Source: Gammaproteobacteria bacterium TMED1
GTDB lineage: Bacteria; Pseudomonadota; Gammaproteobacteria; Pseudomonadales; Azotimanducaceae
Reading direction: 5' to 3'
Assembly (NCBI GenBank): GCA_002167855.2
Contig: NHBG02000007.1
Span: 1-53,602, forward strand
DNA: 53,602 nt
The notes under the pieces were generated by a model that was not told where the DNA came from, did no database searches, and saw nothing but the letters and a program-made list of their open reading frames with translations. Below are positions 35,083 through 44,201 of this stretch, in pieces (position 1 is the first letter of the stretch; each line of letters starts with the position of its first letter). A program made the position numbers and the translations under genes.

Positions 35083-38000
35083 TTAAACAGGCTTAATCAC
35101 AAACAGTAAGTCACCTTCATTTACTTGCTGTCCAGAATTTAGATTTATACGGGTCACACGATACTTTTGGTCCGATAGGTACAGTTCACCCGTATCAGTG
35201 GAAAAACTATTTAGAGTGACGGGAGAAAACATTTTCATAGCCTCTAATTGACACATAATATCATCAGTTGAAATCACATCTCCCAGATTAATATATTCTG
35301 GTTCCGAGGGTGATGGCGTCAAGTAAAATACCCCAGTCGAAGGAGCTAAAACCTTTATTTCGTCGCTGCCTTCAATTCTTATCATCTCTGGATCTAGAGC
35401 CGAGCTATCACTGCCGCTTCCTTCCTCAATTTCCTGAATCAAGGTCGATGCATCAATCCGGCTCAAAAATTCCGGAAGATAATTGGTGTCATAGTTTCCA
35501 TCAATAAAAGTTTGATCCATAAGTATACGTTTAATTAAACTTACGTTTGTACAAATTCCGTGAATTGTAATGGAATCGAGATAGGCGTACATTTTTGAAA
35601 TTACATCTTGACGACTCTTGCCATGACATATTATCTGTATAATTAAACTATCATAAAAAGGAGAAACCACTTTTCCCTTCGCGACAGTAGAGATCAGTTC
35701 AATATCATCTGCCTTTGGAAGAATACACTCTGTAATCTCTCCGGGAGTTGGAATAAACGATACGTTACCATCAACATCCTGAACTGCTTTTTCTGCGTTA
35801 ACTCGAACCTCAAGTCCGTAACCTTTTTCTCTTATCTTTAAATCAGATATTCGTTCACCTGATGCAATGGCGAATTGTTTTCCGACAATATCAATCCCTG
35901 TTACAACCTCTGTGACAGGATGTTCAACCTGTAATCGGGTATTCATTTCCATAAAATAAATAGCTTCATTAGGCACATCATAGATAAACTCAACAGTGCC
36001 CGCGCCATGATAATCTACAGTATTAGCGATCTGCTCAGCATATCCAAAAACAGACTTCTTCAATCTCGCAGGAAGCATAGTAGAAGCTGACTCTTCCATT
36101 AATTTCTGATTATTACGTTGGACACTACAATCTCTTAGCCCTAGAACCCTCGTGTTACCCTGACTATCACGTAAAATCTGTACCTCAATATGCCGTAAAG
36201 AGGTAACGAATTTTTCTATATAAACATCACCATTCCCGAACGCATTCTTAGCTTCGGTTGTGACTTGATGGAACAAACCATGAACCTGCTCTGGCCGTTC
36301 TACTATTTGAATTCCCTTACCTCCACCCCCGTGGACAGCTTTTAACAAAACGGGAAAGCCAATATTCTCCGAAATCTCTGCAGCACGCTCTGCAGTCTCC
36401 ACAATACCGTGGCTACCTGGGACGACTGGCACATTGATGCCCATGGTTGTATTTATCGCATTTGATTTGTTCCCCATCGTTTCCATACTATTAACTTTGG
36501 GTCCTATAAAGTTAATACCCCGTTGGCGAACAATGCGGGCGAAATTGGGATCCTCAGATAGAAACCCAATACCTGGATGTAATGAGTCAACCTCCTGAAC
36601 CTCCGCTATACTCAAAACACTCAGAGCATTTAAATAGCTCTCATCAGAAGTATTACCTCCAATACATACAAGGGAGTGGTCTGTTGCTGAACGGACCATA
36701 TCTGCAGCAACAGAATCCATATCAGGGTCTGACTGCACTAGAACGACACCAAGCCCATGTTCCTTGGCCTTGCGTACTAGCTTCACAGCAGTACATCCTC
36801 TAGCATGGATTAAGGTTTTTTTTATTGGACGAATGAGTTCACTTTCTAATGCTTCGGGCTTGACGATAATGGGTTGTGCCGCAGTAAGTACACCGGACAT
36901 AATACGATCTACTACATCCTCTACTGCCTCGGTAGGAAGTGGTATTCCAGGATCGACGCCCCTCAGCTCATCATCCAAACTTTTGGCAAAAGGATGCTTT
37001 ACGAGACCTTTCATTGCTCCATTTTTGACTGAAAGATAATTGCTCAACAAACATGTGAACGGCAAATTAGATTCTACAACAGCCTGGCCAGCAAACGGCA
37101 TACTAGTTCCTGTTAGATAGTAAGTTTGAACTAATGGATGAGTAACGAAACTTGCTTGCGCACCACCAGTACAGTCTCCAAAACCAAACATTATTATTGG
37201 AAGGTCGTTGTCACGCACAAATCGAGTAATGCGATCATTCACAACTGCCATAGTAAATAAGGCAGTAGCTCCTTCCTTTGTTTGCATACCTCCGGATGAA
37301 ACGAAACAAATAACAGGAAGTCGCTGTATCGCACATTCAACAAGTAGTTTACAAAATCTAGTACAGTCAGAACTGTCAATACAACCCACCTGAAACTCTA
37401 TATTTGAAATTACTATACCAGCCTTGTAACAACCTTTGTCTGTTTCAAAATCGCCGATTCCAGTAATCAAACCACATGGTTGCACCCCTTTATTGAGAGC
37501 TGCCTCAATCGTCGGTCTGAAGGTAGGGAAATTGACTGGGTTAGCAGACATCAGCGTCCCATTTAATTCAGTAAAATTAGCAATATATCTTTTTAAAAAG
37601 GCATTCTTCGTGGTGCGCTGGCTTCTTTTTTCTCTAGTTAACACCTCATTAAACAGCAAGTCTCGATAAGCTATAGTTAGGCGATTCCAAAAGTCTTTCC
37701 TTCGACCTATTCTAACCGGCTCGACTTTTCCCTCATACTTTTTATCAGCCCGACGACTTGCATAGTATTCCGGCAATAACTTCTCGAAGAAAAAACTGAC
37801 TATGACGAATAACGTATCAGACTTATCTTTATGAACAACCCTAATCCACTCCTCAACCGCCTTAAGAAAATGACTACTACGCGAATGTTCAGAGAACTTA
37901 CCCATCCACCTATCGAAATCCCGTTCGATTTGGGTAGTGGTAAGACCATCAAATACTGCGCTTAGCTTTGCCTCTGCCACAGATTCATCAAGTAATTTCT

Positions 38001-39969
38001 TAACAAACGAGGCAGGAACTACCCTTGACTCATGAGCATGCTTCGCTATGGAAACTAGATCACGAATGATATTGTTATACACTATAGAGAAGATTATGAG
38101 ATTACGTGACTGAATAATAAACTCGTCTCGAATATCGTCATCAAGTATTACGTCAAGTATGGTTAAATCTCGATCATCTCCCTCTCGAACTTTTTCTTGC
38201 TTACGCTTTAGGAAAGTCCAAAGAGTATCCTCTAACAATCTTCGATTCAGCTTTAAAGAGTTCAGACCCTCTCTAGCCAAGAGCCCTTTGGTATAATCTG
38301 ACAGGTCAATATTTTTCAATAGTGACTCATCAAAAAGAGAGTGCGCCTCTAGGATAAGATTAAGCTCTGAAACGAGTTGACCTCGCAGCTGAGACTCATT
38401 TTTTGATTCAATGTAATCAAGATCAAATAGCTTTTTCCCTTCAAAGGAGAAAAGAGATTTGAGATGAATAATAAAATCTGCGCTGGAATCTGACATCTTT
38501 CCTAAAAGAGCCTTCACATCACTAAGCTCATCTGTCGATAATAAATATGCATTTGTCTCTGGGTCATTCAAATGCTGAATTAAAGCGGAAAGATTATCTG
38601 CTGCGCTGGATTTCCATCGATTGTATAAATGTAACCCACCTAATAAACATAGATCGCCTTTTGCATTTGCATAGTTTTCCTTTGGCTCTCCAAAAAATAT
38701 TTGAGCAATTCTTCCTCTCTCATCTCCTAATGCTGCTTTTTTTTCTGTGTAGCTCTTCCATGACTTATTTAAGATATCCTCGTACCGAATTTTGTCTGGA
38801 TCCTGAAACCAACTAAGGAAAGCAGACCGTCGTTCACGGTGAAGTCTTTGTGCTAACTCACCCTCAGGAATATCGCTACCTGCTAACCTGCCATAAAGTG
38901 TGGTAGTGGTACTTTTAATTCTATTTCGCAAGCCAAGATAGCGGAGGAAACGAACCGCCACTCCAAAAACGTTAGGGTATTCAGTAGGCGAAATACGCAA
39001 CTTCAGTGTTGAACTCGCATGCACCGCTGCCAGAGATTCAGATAAGTGCAGATAACGGTTGATATTTCGAAGGTAGTGCTCAAAAATCTCAGGAGACTCT
39101 GCTACAAAAGATTTGACACTCTCCTCGATGAAGTTAATTCCAGAGACAATAACATTCCGGAAATTTTTGATTTTGTCTTTTTCTCCTGGGTCAAAATCAA
39201 CTATCCCATCAATATTTCCTTGTTTGTAGAGTTCGAATGGGGAGACTCCGACGAACTTTGCACACTCCTGCCAAGAGAGATTGTATCGGGTAACTAGATT
39301 AGCGAGGCCTTTGGGGTGAATGGTGTTAAAAACGCCAGTGCGCAAACTTAGCAAAAGATTGCTAGCGGCTAGAGGTATTGCACCACCTGAATAACCCTGG
39401 CCAATAATAATGCCTAAGGTTGGCACGTCTACATTACATAATTCTGCTATCAGCCGGGAAATTGAATGTGCCTGGTTATTAGAATTTGCTTGCTCGTTAC
39501 CATCCGCTCCTGGCGTATCCATAAGTGCAACGATCGGAATTGCGCGAACAGCAAAATTACTAGCAGCTTGGGCCGCAGCCTCATGGTGCTCTGGTCCCCA
39601 AACACCAGAGGCATAACTTCGCTCTTGAGCGATAAATCCAATGGTTCTTTGGGTTCCGTTAAAGTCAAATTCGCATTCTGCTGAGTAGAATGGACCGTCA
39701 ATAGTCTCACGTATTATTGGGACATCAAGCGCACTGATAATATCTCTGGCACTATCTCTGGAAGCTTCCTCGCAGGGTGCTACTGTTGCCGCTATATACG
39801 CATCGACATCCATATTACGTAATTGGTCAAGCTGTAGTTCTATCTGTCTATCTGTCAGCACTCCCTCTATGAATGACGAGGTCTCTTTTCTTGGAAATAG
39901 GGAAAATTCCTCGGCCAGACGTTCTGCATTTAGATAGAGTTGATCAACAGTCTCTACTTGTTCTTTCAT
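35083..39969 (-). CDS. single-chain biotin-dependent acyl-CoA carboxylase
   Basis: 1628 residues uniting all carboxylase parts. Residues ~60-300: a carboxyltransferase half of AccA type (SGVWGPEHHEAAAQAA, GQGYSGGAIPLA). ~300-780: a helical region without clear motifs. ~790-1000: an AccD-type half (FVSSGGMQTKEGATALFTM, GFGDCTGGAQAS) lacking the AccD zinc finger. ~1050-1500: biotin carboxylase with an ATP-grasp loop (VHGGGGKGIQIV), EMNTRLQVEHPVTE and EVRVNAE. ~1545-1628: biotinyl domain with EAMKM, biotinylated Lys 1579. In the RDCSVQRNNQK segment the usual RRHQK is RNNQK. It should carboxylate an acyl-CoA, acetyl-CoA being the simplest guess, to malonyl-CoA. Domain order (CT-alpha, CT-beta, BC, BCCP) differs from eukaryotic ACC (BC, BCCP, CT). 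It follows fumarase by about 130 bases on the same strand. Confidence 0.87.
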   Translation of the reverse strand: MKEQVETVDQLYLNAERLAEEFSLFPRKETSSFIEGVLTDRQIELQLDQLRNMDVDAYIAATVAPCEEASRDSARDIISALDVPIIRETIDGPFYSAECEFDFNGTQRTIGFIAQERSYASGVWGPEHHEAAAQAASNFAVRAIPIVALMDTPGADGNEQANSNNQAHSISRLIAELCNVDVPTLGIIIGQGYSGGAIPLAASNLLLSLRTGVFNTIHPKGLANLVTRYNLSWQECAKFVGVSPFELYKQGNIDGIVDFDPGEKDKIKNFRNVIVSGINFIEESVKSFVAESPEIFEHYLRNINRYLHLSESLAAVHASSTLKLRISPTEYPNVFGVAVRFLRYLGLRNRIKSTTTTLYGRLAGSDIPEGELAQRLHRERRSAFLSWFQDPDKIRYEDILNKSWKSYTEKKAALGDERGRIAQIFFGEPKENYANAKGDLCLLGGLHLYNRWKSSAADNLSALIQHLNDPETNAYLLSTDELSDVKALLGKMSDSSADFIIHLKSLFSFEGKKLFDLDYIESKNESQLRGQLVSELNLILEAHSLFDESLLKNIDLSDYTKGLLAREGLNSLKLNRRLLEDTLWTFLKRKQEKVREGDDRDLTILDVILDDDIRDEFIIQSRNLIIFSIVYNNIIRDLVSIAKHAHESRVVPASFVKKLLDESVAEAKLSAVFDGLTTTQIERDFDRWMGKFSEHSRSSHFLKAVEEWIRVVHKDKSDTLFVIVSFFFEKLLPEYYASRRADKKYEGKVEPVRIGRRKDFWNRLTIAYRDLLFNEVLTREKRSQRTTKNAFLKRYIANFTELNGTLMSANPVNFPTFRPTIEAALNKGVQPCGLITGIGDFETDKGCYKAGIVISNIEFQVGCIDSSDCTRFCKLLVECAIQRLPVICFVSSGGMQTKEGATALFTMAVVNDRITRFVRDNDLPIIMFGFGDCTGGAQASFVTHPLVQTYYLTGTSMPFAGQAVVESNLPFTCLLSNYLSVKNGAMKGLVKHPFAKSLDDELRGVDPGIPLPTEAVEDVVDRIMSGVLTAAQPIIVKPEALESELIRPIKKTLIHARGCTAVKLVRKAKEHGLGVVLVQSDPDMDSVAADMVRSATDHSLVCIGGNTSDESYLNALSVLSIAEVQEVDSLHPGIGFLSEDPNFARIVRQRGINFIGPKVNSMETMGNKSNAINTTMGINVPVVPGSHGIVETAERAAEISENIGFPVLLKAVHGGGGKGIQIVERPEQVHGLFHQVTTEAKNAFGNGDVYIEKFVTSLRHIEVQILRDSQGNTRVLGLRDCSVQRNNQKLMEESASTMLPARLKKSVFGYAEQIANTVDYHGAGTVEFIYDVPNEAIYFMEMNTRLQVEHPVTEVVTGIDIVGKQFAIASGERISDLKIREKGYGLEVRVNAEKAVQDVDGNVSFIPTPGEITECILPKADDIELISTVAKGKVVSPFYDSLIIQIICHGKSRQDVISKMYAYLDSITIHGICTNVSLIKRILMDQTFIDGNYDTNYLPEFLSRIDASTLIQEIEEGSGSDSSALDPEMIRIEGSDEIKVLAPSTGVFYLTPSPSEPEYINLGDVISTDDIMCQLEAMKMFSPVTLNSFSTDTGELYLSDQKYRVTRINLNSGQQVNEGDLLFVIKPV

Positions 39970-40098
39970 CTAACTATGTTCCCAACAGCCTAGTTATTGA
40001 TTGAGGAGGTTCCTCTCATTACGCCTCGAACCCAATCTACAAAATTCAGTGAAATGGACTTCCTAAATTATTGATTTTTATAATTATTCCTAATATTT

Positions 40099-41631
40099 CT
40101 ACACTGGGTCAAGCGGTATTTTTCCGATTTTTGTTTGCCACTCTCTCGGACCGGTAACATGCACAGACTCTCCTCGATGATCTACGGCAACTGTAACCGG
40201 CATATCCTCAACCTCAAACTCATGAATAGCTTCCATTCCGAGATCAGAAAATGCTACTACTCGAGATTTGCGAATAGCTTTCGAAACCAAAAACGCCGCA
40301 CCACCCACTGCCATGAGGTAAACCGCCTTGTGCTTTCTAATTTCCTCGATGGCTAGGGGGCCGCGCTCAGCTTTGCCAATCATACCTAGAATCCCCGTCG
40401 AAGTGAGCATCATCCCTGTGAAACCATCCATTCTTGTTGCGGTAGTAGGACCTGCTGGCCCCACTACCTCTTCACGAACAGGATCTACTGGACCTACATA
40501 GTAGATAAACTTTCCTTCGAAATCGATTCCCTCTGGCAAGGGCTCCCCTTTCTGAAAAAGATCTTGAATTCTTTTATGCGCAGCATCTCGCCCTGTCAGC
40601 ATTTTCCCTGATAGTAATAAACGCTCACCTGGTCTCCACTGCATGATTTGCTCTTGGGTAAGGGTATCAAGATTCACACGCCGGCTGTTTTGCCCCCCCT
40701 TAAAGACAATATCGGGCCAGATATCTGCACTTGGAGCAGAAAGATCTCCTGGACCGGAGCCATCAAGGATGAAGTGAGCATGGCGTGTGGCCGCACAATT
40801 TGGAATCATAGCAACGGGAAGGTTGGCAGCATGAGTAGGATAATCAAGAATCTTAACATCAAGTACGGTAGTTAGACCCCCCAACCCCTGCGCACCTATT
40901 CCCAGATCATTGACCTTTTCAAAAATCTCCAACCGAAGTTCATCAATTCGTGTCTTGGGACCATTTTCTCTCAACTCGTAGATATCAATGGGTTCCATTA
41001 ATGACCTTTTAGCGAGTAACATAGCCTTCTCAGAAGTACCACCAATACCAATACCTAAAATTCCGGGAGGACACCAACCAGCGCCCATAGTAGGCACTGT
41101 TTTTATGACCCAATCCGCTATATTGTCAGATGGATTGAGCATAGCAAACTTAGATTTAGCTTCTGATCCCCCTCCTTTGGCAGCAATATGTACTTCGACT
41201 TTGTTCCCTCGCACAAGTTCAGAATGGATAACAGCAGGTGTATTGTCCTTAGTGTTTACTCTCAAACCGGCTGGATCAGCTAATACCGAAGCTCGCAGAA
41301 TATTTTCTGGATGCAAGTATGCTCTTCTAACCCCCTCATTAATCATATCGTCTAAAGATAAATTAGTGTCGAAATGTACCCCCATCCCAATCGATAAAAA
41401 AATATTTACTATCCCGGTATCTTGGCAGACCGGTCTTTGACCCTCAGCACACATTTTAGAATTATATAAGATCTGAGCCATCGCATCTTTGGCAGGCAGA
41501 GATTCTTCTCTTTCATATGCATGCGTCAACGCACGAATAAAGTCAGGTGGGTGATAGTAGGAAATGTATTGAAGAGCATCCGATATACTCTCAATCACAT
41601 CTTCTTCAGCAATCTCATTCATATCATTCAT
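40099..41631 (-). CDS. class I fumarate hydratase (4Fe-4S)
   Basis: About 510 residues, the length of FumA/FumB-type iron-sulfur fumarases. Start ATG 41631 is chosen; a TTG two codons earlier and an ATG three codons later are possible. Conserved Cys that would hold the cluster lie in RPVCQDTGIVN, IPNCAATRHAHF and GWCPPGILGIGIGG-like context; the C-terminal half has GPAGPTTATRMDGFTGMML and KAERGPLA. It interconverts fumarate and malate in the TCA cycle. It is oxygen-sensitive in E. coli. The carboxylase gene follows on the same strand; the sialidase-like gene is divergent with a short gap. Confidence 0.92.
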   Translation of the reverse strand: MNDMNEIAEEDVIESISDALQYISYYHPPDFIRALTHAYEREESLPAKDAMAQILYNSKMCAEGQRPVCQDTGIVNIFLSIGMGVHFDTNLSLDDMINEGVRRAYLHPENILRASVLADPAGLRVNTKDNTPAVIHSELVRGNKVEVHIAAKGGGSEAKSKFAMLNPSDNIADWVIKTVPTMGAGWCPPGILGIGIGGTSEKAMLLAKRSLMEPIDIYELRENGPKTRIDELRLEIFEKVNDLGIGAQGLGGLTTVLDVKILDYPTHAANLPVAMIPNCAATRHAHFILDGSGPGDLSAPSADIWPDIVFKGGQNSRRVNLDTLTQEQIMQWRPGERLLLSGKMLTGRDAAHKRIQDLFQKGEPLPEGIDFEGKFIYYVGPVDPVREEVVGPAGPTTATRMDGFTGMMLTSTGILGMIGKAERGPLAIEEIRKHKAVYLMAVGGAAFLVSKAIRKSRVVAFSDLGMEAIHEFEVEDMPVTVAVDHRGESVHVTGPREWQTKIGKIPLDPV

Positions 41632-41676
41632 GCTCAATTTGTGACGAAGCGGAGGATACCATAGGCAGTTGTCGGA

Positions 41677-41682
41677 TATAAT
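41677..41682 (+). promoter_or_regulatory. candidate -10 box for the sialidase-like gene
   Basis: A perfect TATAAT lies 29 bases before ATG 41712. No good -35 is seen at the proper spacing. If used, transcription would begin near 41689, which favours ATG 41712 over the upstream TTG 41691 as the start. Confidence 0.35.
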
Positions 41683-41711
41683 CCAGGGTTTTGAACTCGA
41701 AACCTCGTAAT

Positions 41712-42833
41712 ATGCATGTTTTTTGGCTAAAAAGCGTAACTATTATTTTAGGCTTAGGCTTTTTCATTGCCAGCTGGATAACTATCGAGAAACACCCAGA
41801 ACCACAAAAATTTAGTTCGCCAACGCCGTTTAACACAAGCCAAACACCTTTTTATTCCGAACAATTTATTCCCAAACATCAGACGGTAATGGTTCACGCG
41901 GCGCAAGCACATTCAAACCCGCAGGGTATAACTGCTTATTGGTTCGCTGGATCGAGGGAGGGTGCAAGTGATGTCGAAATTTATAGTGCATCCTATACTA
42001 ACCAACAATGGGGAATACCTAGAGCTGTCACTAACCGGAAACAGGTAGCGAGGGATCTTAATCGATATATTCGAAAGCTAGGAAATCCTGTGAGTTATCG
42101 GTTTGAAGATGGAAAAATTTGGTTATTTTTTGTTTCTGTTTCCGTTGGGGGTTGGGGAGGAAGTTCAATAAATATGATTGAATCTAACGATGAAGGAAGG
42201 ACTTGGTCGAGAGCAAAACAACTCGTTACTTCCCCGTTTTTTAATATCAGCACGCTAGTAAGAAACAAACCAGTTCAGTATCAAGATGGTACTATTGGCT
42301 TACCAATCTATCATGAATTCTTGAGAAAATTTGGAGAAATAATTCGACTTGACGAGTCAGGAGAGATCATCGGTAAAATCAGATTAAGCCATGGAACATC
42401 AACACTCCAACCGACAATAGTTGCCGAGAGTGAAAGTGACGCTGTAGTACTCTTAAGAAATGCTGGCGACAAACCTAGGCAGATTCTAAGGCTGAAAACC
42501 AGTGATAGCGGTTACTCATGGAGCAAAGCCGAAGCGCTAGATCTGCCTAATCCAGATGCAGCCATAGACGCACTTTCCTTCCAGAATCGTACTTTATTAG
42601 TGTTCAATAACACGGTTCGGGGGCGAAATGATCTAAGCCTCGCAATCTCTACGAACAAAGAATGGCACATCTTACGTCGCTTCGATCACTCAGAAACCAG
42701 CAACACTTCAGAATTCTCCTATCCTGCAGTTATTCGAGGATTTGACGATAACATACATGTGCTCTACACATGGAATAGAGAATTAATAAAACATATTTCA
42801 TTTAACGCCAATTGGATAGAAGAACAACTCTAA
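41712..42833 (+). CDS. exported BNR/sialidase-like beta-propeller protein
   Basis: About 373 residues from ATG 41712; an in-frame TTG at 41691 would add 7 residues. An N-terminal hydrophobic segment (WLKSVTIILGLGFFIASW) acts as a signal anchor. The rest resembles the sialidase/BNR-repeat superfamily: FAGSREGASDVEIYSAS, SNDEGRTWSRAK and TSDSGYSWSKAE are Asp-box (S-x-D-x-G-x-T-W) repeats, and PVQYQDGTIGLPIYHEF fits the propeller core. The Arg-rich sialidase active site cannot be confirmed, so glycosidase activity is unproven. It is coupled to the next gene by a TAATG one-base overlap. Confidence 0.75.
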   Translation: MHVFWLKSVTIILGLGFFIASWITIEKHPEPQKFSSPTPFNTSQTPFYSEQFIPKHQTVMVHAAQAHSNPQGITAYWFAGSREGASDVEIYSASYTNQQWGIPRAVTNRKQVARDLNRYIRKLGNPVSYRFEDGKIWLFFVSVSVGGWGGSSINMIESNDEGRTWSRAKQLVTSPFFNISTLVRNKPVQYQDGTIGLPIYHEFLRKFGEIIRLDESGEIIGKIRLSHGTSTLQPTIVAESESDAVVLLRNAGDKPRQILRLKTSDSGYSWSKAEALDLPNPDAAIDALSFQNRTLLVFNNTVRGRNDLSLAISTNKEWHILRRFDHSETSNTSEFSYPAVIRGFDDNIHVLYTWNRELIKHISFNANWIEEQL

Positions 42834-44107
42834 TGGACTTTATGCCTCTTATTTCGGCAGCATTTTTTCTTGCAACTACAGCATCTTTGATACTTCGTAA
42901 AAGACCACGAGGATTAAAAGCAATTATTTTTATTCTCGTTTTCCTCACCGCCCTTATCCGAATAGAGGACAATAGTATAGCCGCTTACATCTCTTTCATA
43001 GCAGGAAATCTCAGCCCCACTACACTTGTTCTACTGGCAGTCTTCTTATGTCAAAACCTAACTAACTGGAAACTACCTAATAACCTTAAGAAAGAGTTGG
43101 CACGACTTCAAATTACAGTTGCCTTAATCGCAGTTATTTTATACCCAACCGCGTTGGGTTTTTCTTCAATTGACATATATAGTCATGGTTACTATCCACT
43201 AATCCTAACACCCATACTTGCGGCCCTTTTCGGACTAGGTATTTATCGCGGTTGGTACTACCTCAGCGGCCTAATAATGATAAGTTGGACTTGCTACCAA
43301 TTGGATACTCTTAGTTCAGATAATCTTTGGGACTACCTGATGGACCCCTTACTAGCGACTTGGTGCTTATTCAATTTTAAACATGCATTGCGCTGGCCAA
43401 GCTCTGAGACCTTTGAAGCAGCGCTAGTCTTTTTAGTTGGAGCGTTCCTTGTCTTCTCCGTAATTTATGCCACAGTAAACCCTGCCACATTTACACTTTA
43501 TTATATAAAAGAAGATGGCTTCATCGAATATACAACCTTCTTCGTATTGATAGTTGGCTGTTTTATCTGTAGTCACCGGTTAATAGAGCTATGGGGGAGG
43601 AGACAAAAACGATTCATCTTCACTACTACTATTCTTGCTATCCTTTGTCTTTTTGGGGCGGGTGAGGAGGTCTCTTGGGGACAAAGGATATTTGATATTG
43701 AATCACCCAATTTCTTTCTAAGTCATAACAAACAACAAGAAACCGGTCTCCATAACCTAGTTTTTACAATTAACGGTATAGAATACAGTGTTAATAAAGT
43801 TTTGTTTGGAACTGGTTTAGCTGTCGGTCTTTGTATCTATCTCTTCGTAATGACCCCCCTGTACCGCACAAAGCCTTCACTTAAATCTTATCTCGATCAA
43901 CTGGGCGTTCCTATGCCCAGAAACTATCAGATTCTCGGATACCTATCGATCGTTCTTGTGGTTGAACTACTTGTTGATTCATCAAGGCGCGGAGAAGTCA
44001 CAGAATTTACCGGGGTAATAATTTTCCTTTTAAATCTTACGTATCCCAGCAACGCTCGCATCTACGATAAGAGAATACATTTAAGCGATACCACAGGAAA
44101 TACCTAA
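42833..44107 (+). CDS. polytopic membrane protein with GEEVSWGQR motif, function unknown
   Basis: 424 residues from ATG 42833, which shares one base with the preceding stop. About ten hydrophobic helices are visible. The motif GAGEEVSWGQRIFDIESP followed by HNKQQETGLHNL is characteristic of a widespread bacterial membrane family whose function I do not know. The conserved Glu, His and Asn residues near the membrane could form an active or binding site. Translational coupling to the sialidase-like gene suggests a shared envelope or polysaccharide role, but this is inference. Confidence 0.75.
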   Translation: MDFMPLISAAFFLATTASLILRKRPRGLKAIIFILVFLTALIRIEDNSIAAYISFIAGNLSPTTLVLLAVFLCQNLTNWKLPNNLKKELARLQITVALIAVILYPTALGFSSIDIYSHGYYPLILTPILAALFGLGIYRGWYYLSGLIMISWTCYQLDTLSSDNLWDYLMDPLLATWCLFNFKHALRWPSSETFEAALVFLVGAFLVFSVIYATVNPATFTLYYIKEDGFIEYTTFFVLIVGCFICSHRLIELWGRRQKRFIFTTTILAILCLFGAGEEVSWGQRIFDIESPNFFLSHNKQQETGLHNLVFTINGIEYSVNKVLFGTGLAVGLCIYLFVMTPLYRTKPSLKSYLDQLGVPMPRNYQILGYLSIVLVVELLVDSSRRGEVTEFTGVIIFLLNLTYPSNARIYDKRIHLSDTTGNT

Positions 44108-44150
44108 AAAGGTATGATAGCAGGACTTCTTGATTTAGATAAAAGCGACC

Positions 44151-44188
44151 ATTAGGATTTCAACTAGCAATTAACACGCAATCCTAAT
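44151..44188. promoter_or_regulatory. 9-bp inverted repeat upstream of the thiolase gene
   Basis: ATTAGGATT (44151-44159) and its exact reverse complement AATCCTAAT (44180-44188) are separated by 20 bases. The second arm ends 13 bases before the thiolase ATG. It may be an operator for a dimeric regulator of the thiolase-fabY pair or a leader hairpin. Confidence 0.45.
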
Positions 44189-44201
44189 CTGGACTAAAAA
44201 A

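Noticed and set aside
44100-44115. ATACCT-AAAA-AGGTAT hairpin at the stop of the unknown membrane protein gene
   Set aside because: Six-base stem with no T-run after it; too weak to call a terminator.
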